A stretch of DNA of 64,000 nt from Bacteroidota bacterium (GTDB lineage Bacteria; Bacteroidota; Bacteroidia; Cytophagales; Cyclobacteriaceae): contig JAFDZA010000004.1 in NCBI GenBank assembly GCA_018267135.1, positions 1 to 64,000 of the forward strand. The letters are read 5' to 3'. How positions within the stretch are numbered: the first letter of the stretch is position 1; each line of letters starts with the position of its first letter. A program made the position numbers and the translations under genes. Positions 44,525-53,394 of this stretch are shown in pieces. Below the pieces are notes generated by a model, which saw only the letters and a program-made list of their open reading frames with translations, was not told where the DNA came from and did no database searches.

Positions 44525-44662
44525 ATGGACTTCTTTTTTAATCAAAACATTGGAGATGGGGCAAATGTATTTATTACCATCGTTGCCTTAGTAGTAGGGT
44601 TTGTAGCCGGCTTAAGTTTTATTGATAAAATGAAAACCGGAAAAGAGCAAGAAAAACATTAA
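44525..44662 (+). CDS. 45-residue small membrane protein
   Basis: ATG at 44525 to TAA at 44662. An amphipathic start (MDFFFNQNIGDGAN) is followed by one transmembrane helix (VFITIVALVVGFVAGLSF) and a charged tail (IDKMKTGKEQEKH), typical of real small membrane proteins. A -7 promoter element lies upstream and a strong terminator 21 bp downstream, so this is a complete single-gene unit. It is too short for standard ORF cut-offs. Function unknown. Confidence 0.72.
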   Translation: MDFFFNQNIGDGANVFITIVALVVGFVAGLSFIDKMKTGKEQEKH

Positions 44663-44682
44663 TAGGAATAAAATATTATTTA

Positions 44683-44719
44683 GATAAAAGCCTACGCTTG
44701 CGTAGGCTTTTATCTTTTC
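44683..44719. terminator. Bidirectional terminator after the 45-residue gene
   Basis: GATAAAAGCCTACG (44683-44696), loop CTTG, and CGTAGGCTTTTATC (44701-44714), a perfect 14-bp stem with A and T tracts in the arms, followed by TTTT. It also lies 3 bp from the stop of the convergent thioredoxin-like gene. Confidence 0.88.
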
Positions 44720-44721
44720 TG

Positions 44722-45321
44722 TTAGTTTGTGGCGGGTATAGTTTCCCGGCTGCCATAAGGCGATTGATAAATTTTTTGATACTCCTGCACATTCATTTTT
44801 TGGTAAAAATCTCCGGCTATAAAACCGAGAAATGGATGAAATTCTTCCGGCTTTCGGTAGCCGGGCAATGAATTACTACCTGTGTAAATCGGAATAATCC
44901 GAAATTCTTCATCTAAAAAAACAAAATTGGGGTAACTCATTTGATTATTGAGTAAAGCTGCAGCTAACTGATGTACCCCTTTATTGCCATAGGGGATAAA
45001 CTTAAAAGTAGTACCTCTGAAAAGGATATCGGCCGTTTGCTCGGCATCCAGTTTTACAGCATAAAATTTTTCATTTAGTAATTTGGCCACTTCGGGGTCG
45101 GTAAAAGTATTTTTATCCATTACCTTACACCATCCGCACCATTCGGTATAAACATCTATAAAAATTTTCTTTTTTTCTGATTTCGATTTTTCCACCGCTT
45201 CTTCAAAGGTTATCCATTTCACCTTTACCGGCAAACCGACTGCGACTGCCTCCGGGCTATTTTGAGTATTTCCCCGAAAGGAGAAGCAGACCAGCAACGA
45301 TAGCATAAAAAATGATTTCAT
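44722..45321 (-). CDS. Exported thioredoxin-fold protein
   Basis: 199 residues. The N-terminal signal peptide (MKSFFMLSLLVCFSFRGNTQ) is followed by VKWITFEEAVEKSKSEKKKI and the active-site motif TEWCGWCKVMDKNTF (about residues 57-71, CGWC), then ATFKFIPYGNKGVHQLAAAL and NYPNFVFLDEEFRI. It belongs to the DUF255/SoxW-like group of periplasmic thioredoxins of Bacteroidota, which reduce or repair secreted protein disulfides. The cis-Pro is present as YPNFVF. A TAATTTTG -7 element (45333-45340, minus) lies upstream. Convergent with the 45-residue gene. Confidence 0.88.
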   Translation of the reverse strand: MKSFFMLSLLVCFSFRGNTQNSPEAVAVGLPVKVKWITFEEAVEKSKSEKKKIFIDVYTEWCGWCKVMDKNTFTDPEVAKLLNEKFYAVKLDAEQTADILFRGTTFKFIPYGNKGVHQLAAALLNNQMSYPNFVFLDEEFRIIPIYTGSNSLPGYRKPEEFHPFLGFIAGDFYQKMNVQEYQKIYQSPYGSRETIPATN

Positions 45322-45382
45322 AAGGATTGATACAAAATTATCAGAATAGTAACTCGGGCATGAGGTAGAATGGCGGGCTGCA

Positions 45383-47089
45383 TTATTTTTTTTCGAACAT
45401 TACTTTTCCGCCTACGATGGTCAGCTTAACCTCGGTAGTCAGAATCTGTTCATCCGGCACCGTCATTATATCCTGCGAAAAAACAGTAAAGTCGGCCAGT
45501 TTGCCCGGCTCAATAGAACCTTTTATTTTCTCTTCAAAGGCTCCGTAGGCGGCATCCAGCGTGTAGGATTTAAGTGCTTGTGCACGTGTCATTTTTTCGT
45601 TGGGCTCATATCCTCCGGGCGGGAGGCCTTTTAATGTTTGCCGTGTTACGGAAGCAAAAAAACAGGCAATTGGGTTGATAGGTTCTACGGGCACGTCTGT
45701 GCCGTTTACTATATGGGCTCCCGATTTTAATAGTGATTGCCACATATACGCTCCCTCTCGGATGCGCTTTTCTCCGAGCCTGTCGATAGCCCAGGGCCGG
45801 TCGGATGAAAGATGAATGGCCTGCATGGCAGGTATCACGCCTAATTTGCCAAAACGAGGTATGTCTTGCGGATCAATGTGTTGAGCATGCTCTATTCTAA
45901 AACGTGCCTCTTTTGCTTTTTCGGGATTTTCCAGAAATGCCTGTTCGTACCGGTTTAGAATTTCCCGGTTGGCACGGTCGCCTATGGCATGTGTACAAAC
46001 CTGAAACCCCGCGTTCAATGCTTTGTGCGAAACAGCCCATACCGAATCCATCGGCATGAGCGGCATGCCGGATGTTTCGGTGCGGTCGGAGTAGGGTTGC
46101 AGTAGCCAAGCCCCGCGTGAGCCAAGTGCCCCATCGCTATATAACTTGACTGACCGAACAGTGAGCCAATGAGCGGTATCAACTTCTACTCCTTTTTTAA
46201 AGTATTCCCTTACCAAACTGTAGTCTGATCCTGACAGCATTTCGTACAACCTGATTTTGAGTTTATTTTCACTTTTCAATTTCTTCAGCAGCGAGAGATT
46301 GGCCTGGTTTATACCGGCATCGTGAAAACTGGTAATGCCGTTGCGCAGGCAGGCGGCTAAGGCCAGATCAAAAGCTTTGATTAAGGACTCTTCCGTATTT
46401 TTGGGAATATGGAGGCCAATTAACGATTGAGCATGCTCTACAAAAATACCCGTTGGGTTGCCCATTGGGTCGCGAATAATTTCTCCGCCTACGCCTAAAT
46501 CTTTTTGCAGTTGTTCTTTAGAAAGTTGATTTACCCCGGCTATCTCCATGGCTTTGGCATTTACAAAAGCAGCATGGCCACTGGCATGGGAAAGAAAGAC
46601 GGGATTGTCGGGCGAAACGGAACTTAACAATTCGTGAGTCTGAAATCCTTTCACTAATTTTTTTGGTTTTTCATTCCATCGGTCTTGGTGCCAGCCCCGG
46701 CCCACAATCCAATCGCCCGGTTTAGCTTTGGATGCAGCTTCTTTTACCTTGGCCGCCAGTTCTTCATAACTTTTTGTGTCCGTTAAGTCTAAATTCATTT
46801 CGTTAAATCCCAATCCAAAAAAATGACCATGCCCTTCGGTAAAACCGGGAGTCATGGTTTGGCCTTGCAAGTCAATTATCTGAGTATGATCATTTTTATA
46901 CTTTTCTGCTTCCAGCTCTGAGCCGGCAAAAAGAATTTTATTGCCCTGCACGGCCACGGCTTCCACCATGGGCATAGATTCATTAACTGTATAGATTTTA
47001 CCTCCGCGTATAATTAAATCGGCTGTGGGGTGTTTTGAGGCACACGATAAAAGAGCGAGCAGACAAAAAATCAGATAAATGTTTTTCAT
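45383..47089 (-). CDS. Amidohydrolase family 3 lipoprotein (YtcJ-like)
   Basis: 568 residues. Lipoprotein signal LALLSCASKH (Cys16). The amidohydrolase barrel has TPGFTEGHGHFFGLGFNEMN (the H-x-H metal motif near residues 86-88), FVEHAQSLIGL, GITSFHDAGINQANLSL, VCTHAIGDRANREILNRYEQ and FRIEHAQHIDPQDIPRF. The C-terminal SIEPGKLADFTVFSQDI gives the composite domain. Members hydrolyse N-acyl or cyclic amides, exact substrate unknown. Outer-membrane or periplasmic. No operon partner; the divergent neighbour is 65 bp away. Confidence 0.92.
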   Translation of the reverse strand: MKNIYLIFCLLALLSCASKHPTADLIIRGGKIYTVNESMPMVEAVAVQGNKILFAGSELEAEKYKNDHTQIIDLQGQTMTPGFTEGHGHFFGLGFNEMNLDLTDTKSYEELAAKVKEAASKAKPGDWIVGRGWHQDRWNEKPKKLVKGFQTHELLSSVSPDNPVFLSHASGHAAFVNAKAMEIAGVNQLSKEQLQKDLGVGGEIIRDPMGNPTGIFVEHAQSLIGLHIPKNTEESLIKAFDLALAACLRNGITSFHDAGINQANLSLLKKLKSENKLKIRLYEMLSGSDYSLVREYFKKGVEVDTAHWLTVRSVKLYSDGALGSRGAWLLQPYSDRTETSGMPLMPMDSVWAVSHKALNAGFQVCTHAIGDRANREILNRYEQAFLENPEKAKEARFRIEHAQHIDPQDIPRFGKLGVIPAMQAIHLSSDRPWAIDRLGEKRIREGAYMWQSLLKSGAHIVNGTDVPVEPINPIACFFASVTRQTLKGLPPGGYEPNEKMTRAQALKSYTLDAAYGAFEEKIKGSIEPGKLADFTVFSQDIMTVPDEQILTTEVKLTIVGGKVMFEKK

Positions 47090-47154
47090 GTTGGAAAGGT
47101 TAGCCCATAAAAATAAAAAGAATCAATTTATCTTTCGAGGTAAAAAAAATACAG

Positions 47155-47874
47155 ATGAAGAGGTTTTTTATTTTAATGACCCTGAGTGTGTGCAGCTGGG
47201 CCGCACACGCGCAAAATGTGGGAGTATCCGTTTCGTATTTCCTTCCACGAAATGGTTACTTTTCTACCCCCATCAGCCCGTTTTCTATCCGGGGTATCGG
47301 CATCAACTTTACCGATTTTTTGGGTATTCAAACCGGAGCCTCTATTTACCGCATGTCGGGATTAAACATGATTAACCTTCCGTTCGATTCGAAAGAGCCG
47401 CTGGTGGGGCCAAACTTTACATTTTACATACCGGCCGAATTGGTTTTTCAACTGAAAGGCAACCGGGCTGAGTTAGATATTAAAGGAGGGGGCTTTGTGT
47501 TTTATGGGGTAGACCAAAAACTGAACTACGGCAACCTAGACCGGGCCTTGCGAAGTTATCAAAACTGGGATGTGGCCAATTCTGCTTTATCCTTTCAGAA
47601 TAACCCGGGCGTGGGAACCCACTTTGGGGCTGAGTTTACTTTCTATATTACCAACCAGGTAGGCATTTCGTTGGAAGGAAATTACCTGATGGGCTCATCG
47701 CGTATGCCTTTGAAGGGAAATGTTACGGGTGGAAATTTAAACGGTACGCTTCAATCGGTGGTCATCGATTATGCTGATGCTAAAATTGATTTTACAGGAT
47801 ATGAAATTTCGATGGGGTTGGTTTTTAAAAATGGAGGAGGTGCTAAAAAACCACAATCCAGAAGAAGAAGATAA
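47155..47874 (+). CDS. Putative outer membrane beta-barrel protein
   Basis: 239 residues. Signal peptide MKRFFILMTLSVCSWAAHAQ (20 residues), then alternating strands with Gly/aromatic turns (VSVSYFLPRNGYFSTPISPF, GIGINFTDFLGIQTGASIYR, GISLEGNYLMGSS) and a last strand GYEISMGLVFKN. The final residues (KKPQSRRRR) are basic. This fits an eight-stranded small outer membrane protein, but family assignment is not possible. It converges with the yicC-type gene (1 bp between stops). Confidence 0.78.
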   Translation: MKRFFILMTLSVCSWAAHAQNVGVSVSYFLPRNGYFSTPISPFSIRGIGINFTDFLGIQTGASIYRMSGLNMINLPFDSKEPLVGPNFTFYIPAELVFQLKGNRAELDIKGGGFVFYGVDQKLNYGNLDRALRSYQNWDVANSALSFQNNPGVGTHFGAEFTFYITNQVGISLEGNYLMGSSRMPLKGNVTGGNLNGTLQSVVIDYADAKIDFTGYEISMGLVFKNGGGAKKPQSRRRR

Positions 47875-47875
47875 C

Positions 47876-48751
47876 TTACAATACGTTGTTCAGTTGCTCT
47901 TTAATTTTTTCTAACTCGTCTTTCATTTCTACGACAACCTTTTGTATGGCGGCATCATTGGCTTTCGATCCGATGGTATTGATTTCGCGGCCAATCTCCT
48001 GAGCAATAAAGGCTAATTTTTTTCCATTTGAGTGAGGCTCTGCCATGACACTTAAAAAATAATTGAGATGTGTTTTTAATCTAACCCGCTCTTCTTCGAT
48101 ATCTAATTTTTCTATATAATAAATTATTTCCTGCTCCAGCCGGTTAGTGTCATATCCTTCGTTTCCAAAAAGGGATGAAATACTTCCTTTTAATTTTGCC
48201 CGGATGCGTTCAATTCTTCCTTCATCGGCTGCTTCTACTTGCTGTATATTTTTTTGAATAGCAACCACATAATTTCGTAGTTCATTTTCCAATGCCTTAC
48301 CTTCTTCTTCGCGAAACCGATTACAGGTGGCTACTGCATTTTGGATAGATTCAAAAACCATTTCCCATTCTTTCGGAAGCATGGTTTCGGCCGAGGCACC
48401 CAGCTGCACACCGGGAGCAGCTAAGGCCAAGTGAAAAAGTGAATCGTGGTGGTGGTTTACTTGATCGGCCAGTTTTTTCAGCCCGGCATAGGCTGATAAA
48501 AAAAGTTTTTCATCGTACCGTAGAGCCGGTGGTTCTCCCTTCGATTGAAAATCAACTGTTACTGAAATTTTTCCACGAGTTAACCGGTCTGTCATAAAAG
48601 CTCTTACTTCATTTTCTTTTTCAGCAAATTTTTTGGGCAGCCGGAGTGTTAGATCGAGGAACTTAGAATTCAACGATTTTATTTCAGTAGCTATATTAAA
48701 CTCCTCGGTGTTGCTTGTTACCTGGCCATAGCCGGTCATAGATTGAATCAT
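47876..48751 (-). CDS. YicC/YloC family endoribonuclease
   Basis: 291 residues. IQSMTGYGQVTSNTEEFNIA at the start, then EIKSLNSKFLDLTLRLPKKF, KISVTVDFQSKG and the C-terminal domain EIGREINTIGSKANDAAIQK, then VVEMKDELEKIKEQLNNVL, are the full YicC pattern (N-terminal barrel plus DUF1732). YicC family members are metal-dependent endoribonucleases involved in RNA turnover. Cytoplasmic. The ATG at 48751 is the family start. Confidence 0.95.
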   Translation of the reverse strand: MIQSMTGYGQVTSNTEEFNIATEIKSLNSKFLDLTLRLPKKFAEKENEVRAFMTDRLTRGKISVTVDFQSKGEPPALRYDEKLFLSAYAGLKKLADQVNHHHDSLFHLALAAPGVQLGASAETMLPKEWEMVFESIQNAVATCNRFREEEGKALENELRNYVVAIQKNIQQVEAADEGRIERIRAKLKGSISSLFGNEGYDTNRLEQEIIYYIEKLDIEEERVRLKTHLNYFLSVMAEPHSNGKKLAFIAQEIGREINTIGSKANDAAIQKVVVEMKDELEKIKEQLNNVL

Positions 48752-48776
48752 AAATTAGTATTGCTTGATTGAAACA

Positions 48777-51700
48777 TTAAAAATCAAATCCCAGACTAAC
48801 CTGCAGGCGCGGGCTTTGCACCTGGTAGTTAACTACGGGCCAAGCCATATCCATTTTTAAATAGTACCCAAACATCATAGACCGGAACCCAACTCCATAG
48901 CTGTATAACCACGGGTTGAGGTATTCTTTTATTTTAGCAATAAATACCGGAGGAGTAGAAACTTCCCGCACGCTGCCATTGTTTCCACTGCCGATTGGGA
49001 TAGAGCCTGTCCAGGCAGAGCCGATGTCATAGAACCCGGTAAACTGCAAGTTGCGGAAAAAATTAGATGTAATAGACCCGCTCGATAAGGCTCGCACCAC
49101 CGGTACTCTGATTTCAGCATTGGCTACGGCCACGCTGTTTCCATATTGGGTGGCATAATCAAATCCCCGCAGGCAGGTGGCAAAATCGACAAACAGAAGT
49201 TGGGTGTTGTAGGCGGTGGGCGCATTGTTGAGCGGATTGGTAGAGCCTGAGTAGTTGGTGTTATTAAATGCCCAGTTATCTACTCCACCTAACAAATAAC
49301 TCTTGGGGGCGTTCCCCAAAAACGTACCGGCATACCCGCGCACGGCAAAAACAATTTCGTTATAAATTTTTTGGTAGTGTCTTATATCGGTATAGACTTG
49401 CGAAAAATTCATACGCTTGTTTCCCCAGGCATTATAAGTTATGGCACTTATTTTTCCCCGGGTTCCTTCAATCATATTAAGCCCCGAAACCACGGAGTTG
49501 TCGTAAACTACTTCGGCTCTGGCACCACCGTAAACTTGGGTGCTGGTAGGGAAGAAGGTGGTGCTGGGTGTGCTAGAAGTAGAGGTAGAGGTATAGCCGC
49601 GGTCGAGAAACTCAGTATAACCAAGAAAAGGTTTTAAACTAACTCTGGTTCTGACTGAAAAAGGATATGATACGCCTACTTCTACTTTTTGATAGGAATA
49701 TTTTTGATTTTCAGAATACCCCACGATATCGGCATTTTTGGTTTGCCAGAAAATTACTTTGCGGTCGAATCGCGCACTAAAGTCGAGCCGTTTGGGCAGG
49801 TAATGGAATTCGCCCCACACATCTCCGCTCTTTAAATCAGAAATGGAAAGTTGCAGCCCTCCGTTAAAGCGGAAATTTTCCAGCATATCATTCATTTGGG
49901 TTTCCAGGCGCATACTCCATCCGCGCAGTTGATCAATAACAATATTGGTAATCAGATTGTCATAACTGAATTTAGGTTCGTATGGAAAGGGGCCGGTTAC
50001 TTTGTTAACTTCGCGTGCCTTTAAATAACGGGTAAGAAAAGTTTCATTAGGCCGGGCGGTATTTTTAGGGGTGGTGGCTTCATCGTCAAACACATAATCA
50101 TCGGTATTCAGTGTTTTTTGAGTGGGGTTAACCGTAGGCTGAACAGAAACTTTAGCGGTTGGTTTAGCTACGGTGGTGGGTTCGTCATCAAAAGAATAAT
50201 TTTCGGTATTAATTTCGGTAGGGGGCGCCATTTTTTTTATGGAATCAACAGGTTTCTTTCCATTGGGCAACGGAGCATTTTTGGGTACGAGGGTGTCAGG
50301 TCTTTCTTTTAACCGAGAGTTTATAAGATCCTTAATGGTCATGGGTTTTTCCGGTTCTTTCCGGCTGGCTGAATCGGCTTTTGGTTTTAGGCGCGAGTTG
50401 ATAAGGTCTTTTATGGTTAGGGGTTTTACTGGCTCTTTTTTCTTGCGCTCGATCAGCCCACGTGCTTGTAATAATTCTTTGCGATGTGTAGGGGCCGTAA
50501 AGACTTGCCGGTATAAATCGAAATTTCTTATTAAGAAAATATTTTCTTTCAGATTTTGCGTTACAACCATCGCCAGTTGGCGGTTGTTAAAGTCAATGTC
50601 GTAATCTTTAATGCTGGCATTATACCCGGTAACTTGTGTGTAGGTTTTTAGTTTCAGGTTGTAGCGAAAAATATTAACAATTCCTCGTTGGTCGCTCAGG
50701 TAAAATATATTGCTATCGTTTAGCGCCAATGGATGGAAGTCTTTACTCAGGGTACGGGTAACGCGAATCAGCCGGTTGGTGGTGGTGTCAATATTATATA
50801 GAAACAGGTTATAATTAGGCGATAGTTTTTGAAGTTGTTTTTCGTCCGTAGAAAGCGAATCGCTCACCCGGTTAGAACTGAAAACAATCGTATTGGAGTT
50901 GGGGATGAACGTAGGGTCAAGGTCATCATAAGCATCGCGTGTAAGCCGTTTGGTACGGTCTCTGCGGCTGCTCAATAAAAATAAATCATTTTGGCCTTCA
51001 AAATCGGCACTGATGATGAGTAATCTTCCATTGTTAGAAAAACTAAAACTGCGGATGTTGCTGAACTTATCCAGTTCGCGCGGCAACTTGGTTTTGGTTT
51101 TTAGATCGTAAAGCCAAAATACATACTGGCCATCTTTCAGCCCGATTACTCCCAGTGTGGTGGCATCAGCCCAACTCAGCAAGGGCACGCGGTAGTCAAC
51201 TGTTTGTGTAATGATACGATTGCCTCCGGTCATGATTACGCTTTCTTTTCCGTTTTCAAGCGATTTAACTTTTACCACAAATTTACCGCGGTCGTTTTCT
51301 GCATAGGCTACGCTTTTGCCATCGGGGCTTATTTTAACAGTGGTGTAGATAATTTTTTTAAACCCTTGTTTGGTAAACCGGAGCGAATCGGGCAAGCCGG
51401 TAAAATGTTGTGCTACCCGTTCTTCACTGAGTTTGTAAAAATTCTTCCAATCCGTCATGAGTTGGCGGAATGGGATACCCAGTGTTATAAGTATGCTTTT
51501 TTCTTCATTGCGGATGATGCGCGTGTAGTTTAGAATGTTGTTGATACTGCTTTTTCCATATCGCTCTACGATGTAATTCCACACCGACTGACCGGCCAAT
51601 GCAGCATCGCTGCTGGTAGAACGGAACGAGCGGCTTATTTTGTTACTCTTTACTAACTGCCGGGCATAATCATCCATTTCTTCATTCCATCCATAGGCTA

Positions 51701-52241
51701 CATAATAGGAGGTGCCATCAATAAACCAAGCCGGCAGGTTAAGTAAAACCGAGCTGGCAAAAACATCGCGCAGGTTTCCGCCAAACATCATTTCATTTAC
51801 AAAGAGATTGGAGAGTTTATAGACGAGTTCTTCCTTAAATTCTTCAAGATTGCCGGGGTGGGCAATTTCTACATAGGGCTTGACAAATTCAGTTTCCCCG
51901 CTTACGTTAAAGCGGCTGTGGTTAAGCCCCACATTGCTTTGCTGCAAATCGGCAATAGAATTGTAAAGAAAAACTTTTGTTTTTTGGTAGGGGTAGTACC
52001 CCAGCAGATCAGTAATGCGGTCAAACTCCAGTTCCAGGTATTGCAAGGCTTCTCTTGCTTCTTTGCCGCGCGATCCATAGAAATAAACATCGAAATTTTC
52101 AGAGCTGAGATACTTCCATTCAAAGTCTTTGAATTGAATCCGGTTTCGGCCAAAGGGCTCGGTAGCGTGCTGGCCAAACCCCTGAAAGGTGAAAAATAAA
52201 ATAACAAAAACGCTTGTCAGTCGGCACATCCTGTTCATCAT
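48777..52241 (-). CDS. Three-part TolB-propeller / beta-barrel outer membrane protein
   Basis: 1154 residues. Signal peptide to about residue 24. Residues about 40-260 look like a peptidase-MA-type region (LEFDRITDLLGYYPYQKTKV, LLNLPAWFIDGTSYYVAYGW) but with no HExxH zinc motif: EELVYKLSNLFVNEMM stands where it should be. Residues about 280-600 are a TolB/WD40-like beta-propeller (SPDGKSVAYAENDRGKFVVK, FSNNGRLLIISADFEGQNDL, DLDPTFIPNSNTIVFSSNRV). A Pro/Lys-rich linker holds two copies of TIKDLINSRLK and two of the (N)T-ENY/DDYxFDDE type. Residues about 760-1154 form a BamA/TamA-like beta-barrel ending VSLGFDF. I recall such proteins in other Cytophagales; function unknown. Confidence 0.85.
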   Translation of the reverse strand: MMNRMCRLTSVFVILFFTFQGFGQHATEPFGRNRIQFKDFEWKYLSSENFDVYFYGSRGKEAREALQYLELEFDRITDLLGYYPYQKTKVFLYNSIADLQQSNVGLNHSRFNVSGETEFVKPYVEIAHPGNLEEFKEELVYKLSNLFVNEMMFGGNLRDVFASSVLLNLPAWFIDGTSYYVAYGWNEEMDDYARQLVKSNKISRSFRSTSSDAALAGQSVWNYIVERYGKSSINNILNYTRIIRNEEKSILITLGIPFRQLMTDWKNFYKLSEERVAQHFTGLPDSLRFTKQGFKKIIYTTVKISPDGKSVAYAENDRGKFVVKVKSLENGKESVIMTGGNRIITQTVDYRVPLLSWADATTLGVIGLKDGQYVFWLYDLKTKTKLPRELDKFSNIRSFSFSNNGRLLIISADFEGQNDLFLLSSRRDRTKRLTRDAYDDLDPTFIPNSNTIVFSSNRVSDSLSTDEKQLQKLSPNYNLFLYNIDTTTNRLIRVTRTLSKDFHPLALNDSNIFYLSDQRGIVNIFRYNLKLKTYTQVTGYNASIKDYDIDFNNRQLAMVVTQNLKENIFLIRNFDLYRQVFTAPTHRKELLQARGLIERKKKEPVKPLTIKDLINSRLKPKADSASRKEPEKPMTIKDLINSRLKERPDTLVPKNAPLPNGKKPVDSIKKMAPPTEINTENYSFDDEPTTVAKPTAKVSVQPTVNPTQKTLNTDDYVFDDEATTPKNTARPNETFLTRYLKAREVNKVTGPFPYEPKFSYDNLITNIVIDQLRGWSMRLETQMNDMLENFRFNGGLQLSISDLKSGDVWGEFHYLPKRLDFSARFDRKVIFWQTKNADIVGYSENQKYSYQKVEVGVSYPFSVRTRVSLKPFLGYTEFLDRGYTSTSTSSTPSTTFFPTSTQVYGGARAEVVYDNSVVSGLNMIEGTRGKISAITYNAWGNKRMNFSQVYTDIRHYQKIYNEIVFAVRGYAGTFLGNAPKSYLLGGVDNWAFNNTNYSGSTNPLNNAPTAYNTQLLFVDFATCLRGFDYATQYGNSVAVANAEIRVPVVRALSSGSITSNFFRNLQFTGFYDIGSAWTGSIPIGSGNNGSVREVSTPPVFIAKIKEYLNPWLYSYGVGFRSMMFGYYLKMDMAWPVVNYQVQSPRLQVSLGFDF

Positions 52242-52256
52242 AAATTAGAAACCAAA

Positions 52257-53366
52257 TCAAAACTTCGAATATAACGATTTAAAACGCTTAATATTTATTT
52301 CGTCAGGCAATTTGCCTGCGCCCTCCAGCCAGTGGGCAAAAACGTGGGCAAAATACGGAGCTAAGGTTACGCCTTTGGTGCCCATGCCGTTGAACAAGTA
52401 GAGGTTTTTATGCACCGGATGCTGCCCAACCGTCAGGCGCCTGTCGGGCACAGTAGGGCGAAAGCCCCACTGTTGTTGTTCAATTACATACGGTATGTTC
52501 ATTAAAGCCTGCAATTTTTCTTCCAGTTCTTCTTTGCCTTCGGGTGTAACGTGGTGGGTATCATCGTTGGGTTTGTACGTTGCACCTACAATATAAGTAT
52601 AGGGTTTAGCGGTAGGAACCAGATAAATGCCCCGATTAAAAATCTGATTCAGTTGGTGGGGCAGGCGTACAGTAAGTGTTTCGCCTTTTAATGGGTTTAT
52701 ATATACCCACGAAAAAAATGGATTTTGTTTAACCCCCACTCCTTCGCAAAAAATAATTCCTTCGGCCTCCACCTCTTCGTAGTAAACTTTGTTTGTTTCT
52801 ATTTTAATTTTTGCATAATCAAATGGCCGAGGCAGATAACTTCCGGTAGAAATTAAAGAGGTTCGTACGGCCCCCATAAAAGTAAGCGTATCAACATATC
52901 CTGCGTGTCGAACCAAAATTCCGCCCAGTCCATCTTGCACCAGGTTGCCAAAGGCAGAAGAGGTGTGTATTTTTTCGATAAGTGGGCGCAGTGAGTTATC
53001 CTCGCTTTTGGCCATCCATTCATTTTGTTCTTCTATCGAAATAAAGGGACGGTAGATGGGCATCGGATAAAAGAACCGGGCTCTCAATTTTGCTTCGGCT
53101 TGTTGATAAAATGTTTGGGCAAAAGGAAAGAGGGTGTCGGCCATCCATGTTTTGGCAAGCCCCTTTCCTGCAATGGGGTTAAATAAACCTGCGGCAATGG
53201 CAGACGATCTGTTTTTTGCGGGCTCATCGAATACTAAAACTTTTTTCCCCTCTTTTTCAAAGGCTAAAGCCAGACAAGAACCGGCCAACCCTTGGCCCAC
53301 TATAATATAATTAACAACTGTTTTGATGGCGGCAAATATCTGCAATTTTATGAGGAGCTGCCTCAA
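52257..53366 (-). CDS. FAD-dependent oxidoreductase (DAO family)
   Basis: 369 residues. NYIIVGQGLAGSCLALAFEK (GxGxxG), with E in a later FDEPAKNRSSAIAAG, is the FAD Rossmann start; the first 17 residues ahead of it may be a start-site overcall. The C-terminal VIEQQQWGFRPTVPDRRLTV and NLYLFNGMGTKGVTLAPYFA complete the D-amino-acid oxidase/glycine oxidase fold. It would oxidise an amine or amino acid. Cytoplasmic. Next to the large beta-barrel gene (15 bp gap) and in the same direction, so they may be co-transcribed; the substrate is not identifiable. Confidence 0.88.
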   Translation of the reverse strand: MRQLLIKLQIFAAIKTVVNYIIVGQGLAGSCLALAFEKEGKKVLVFDEPAKNRSSAIAAGLFNPIAGKGLAKTWMADTLFPFAQTFYQQAEAKLRARFFYPMPIYRPFISIEEQNEWMAKSEDNSLRPLIEKIHTSSAFGNLVQDGLGGILVRHAGYVDTLTFMGAVRTSLISTGSYLPRPFDYAKIKIETNKVYYEEVEAEGIIFCEGVGVKQNPFFSWVYINPLKGETLTVRLPHQLNQIFNRGIYLVPTAKPYTYIVGATYKPNDDTHHVTPEGKEELEEKLQALMNIPYVIEQQQWGFRPTVPDRRLTVGQHPVHKNLYLFNGMGTKGVTLAPYFAHVFAHWLEGAGKLPDEINIKRFKSLYSKF

Positions 53367-53394
53367 TCAATAAGTTTACCTGGCAAGAATCGTA

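Noticed and set aside
47079-47375. 98-codon frame over the start of the 47155 gene
   Set aside because: The overlapping frame at 47155 has a clear signal peptide and beta-barrel pattern; this one is its shadow.
48777-52241. Active metalloprotease reading of the 1154-residue protein
   Set aside because: The region resembling peptidase MA has EELVYKL where HExxH would be expected, so catalysis is not supported.
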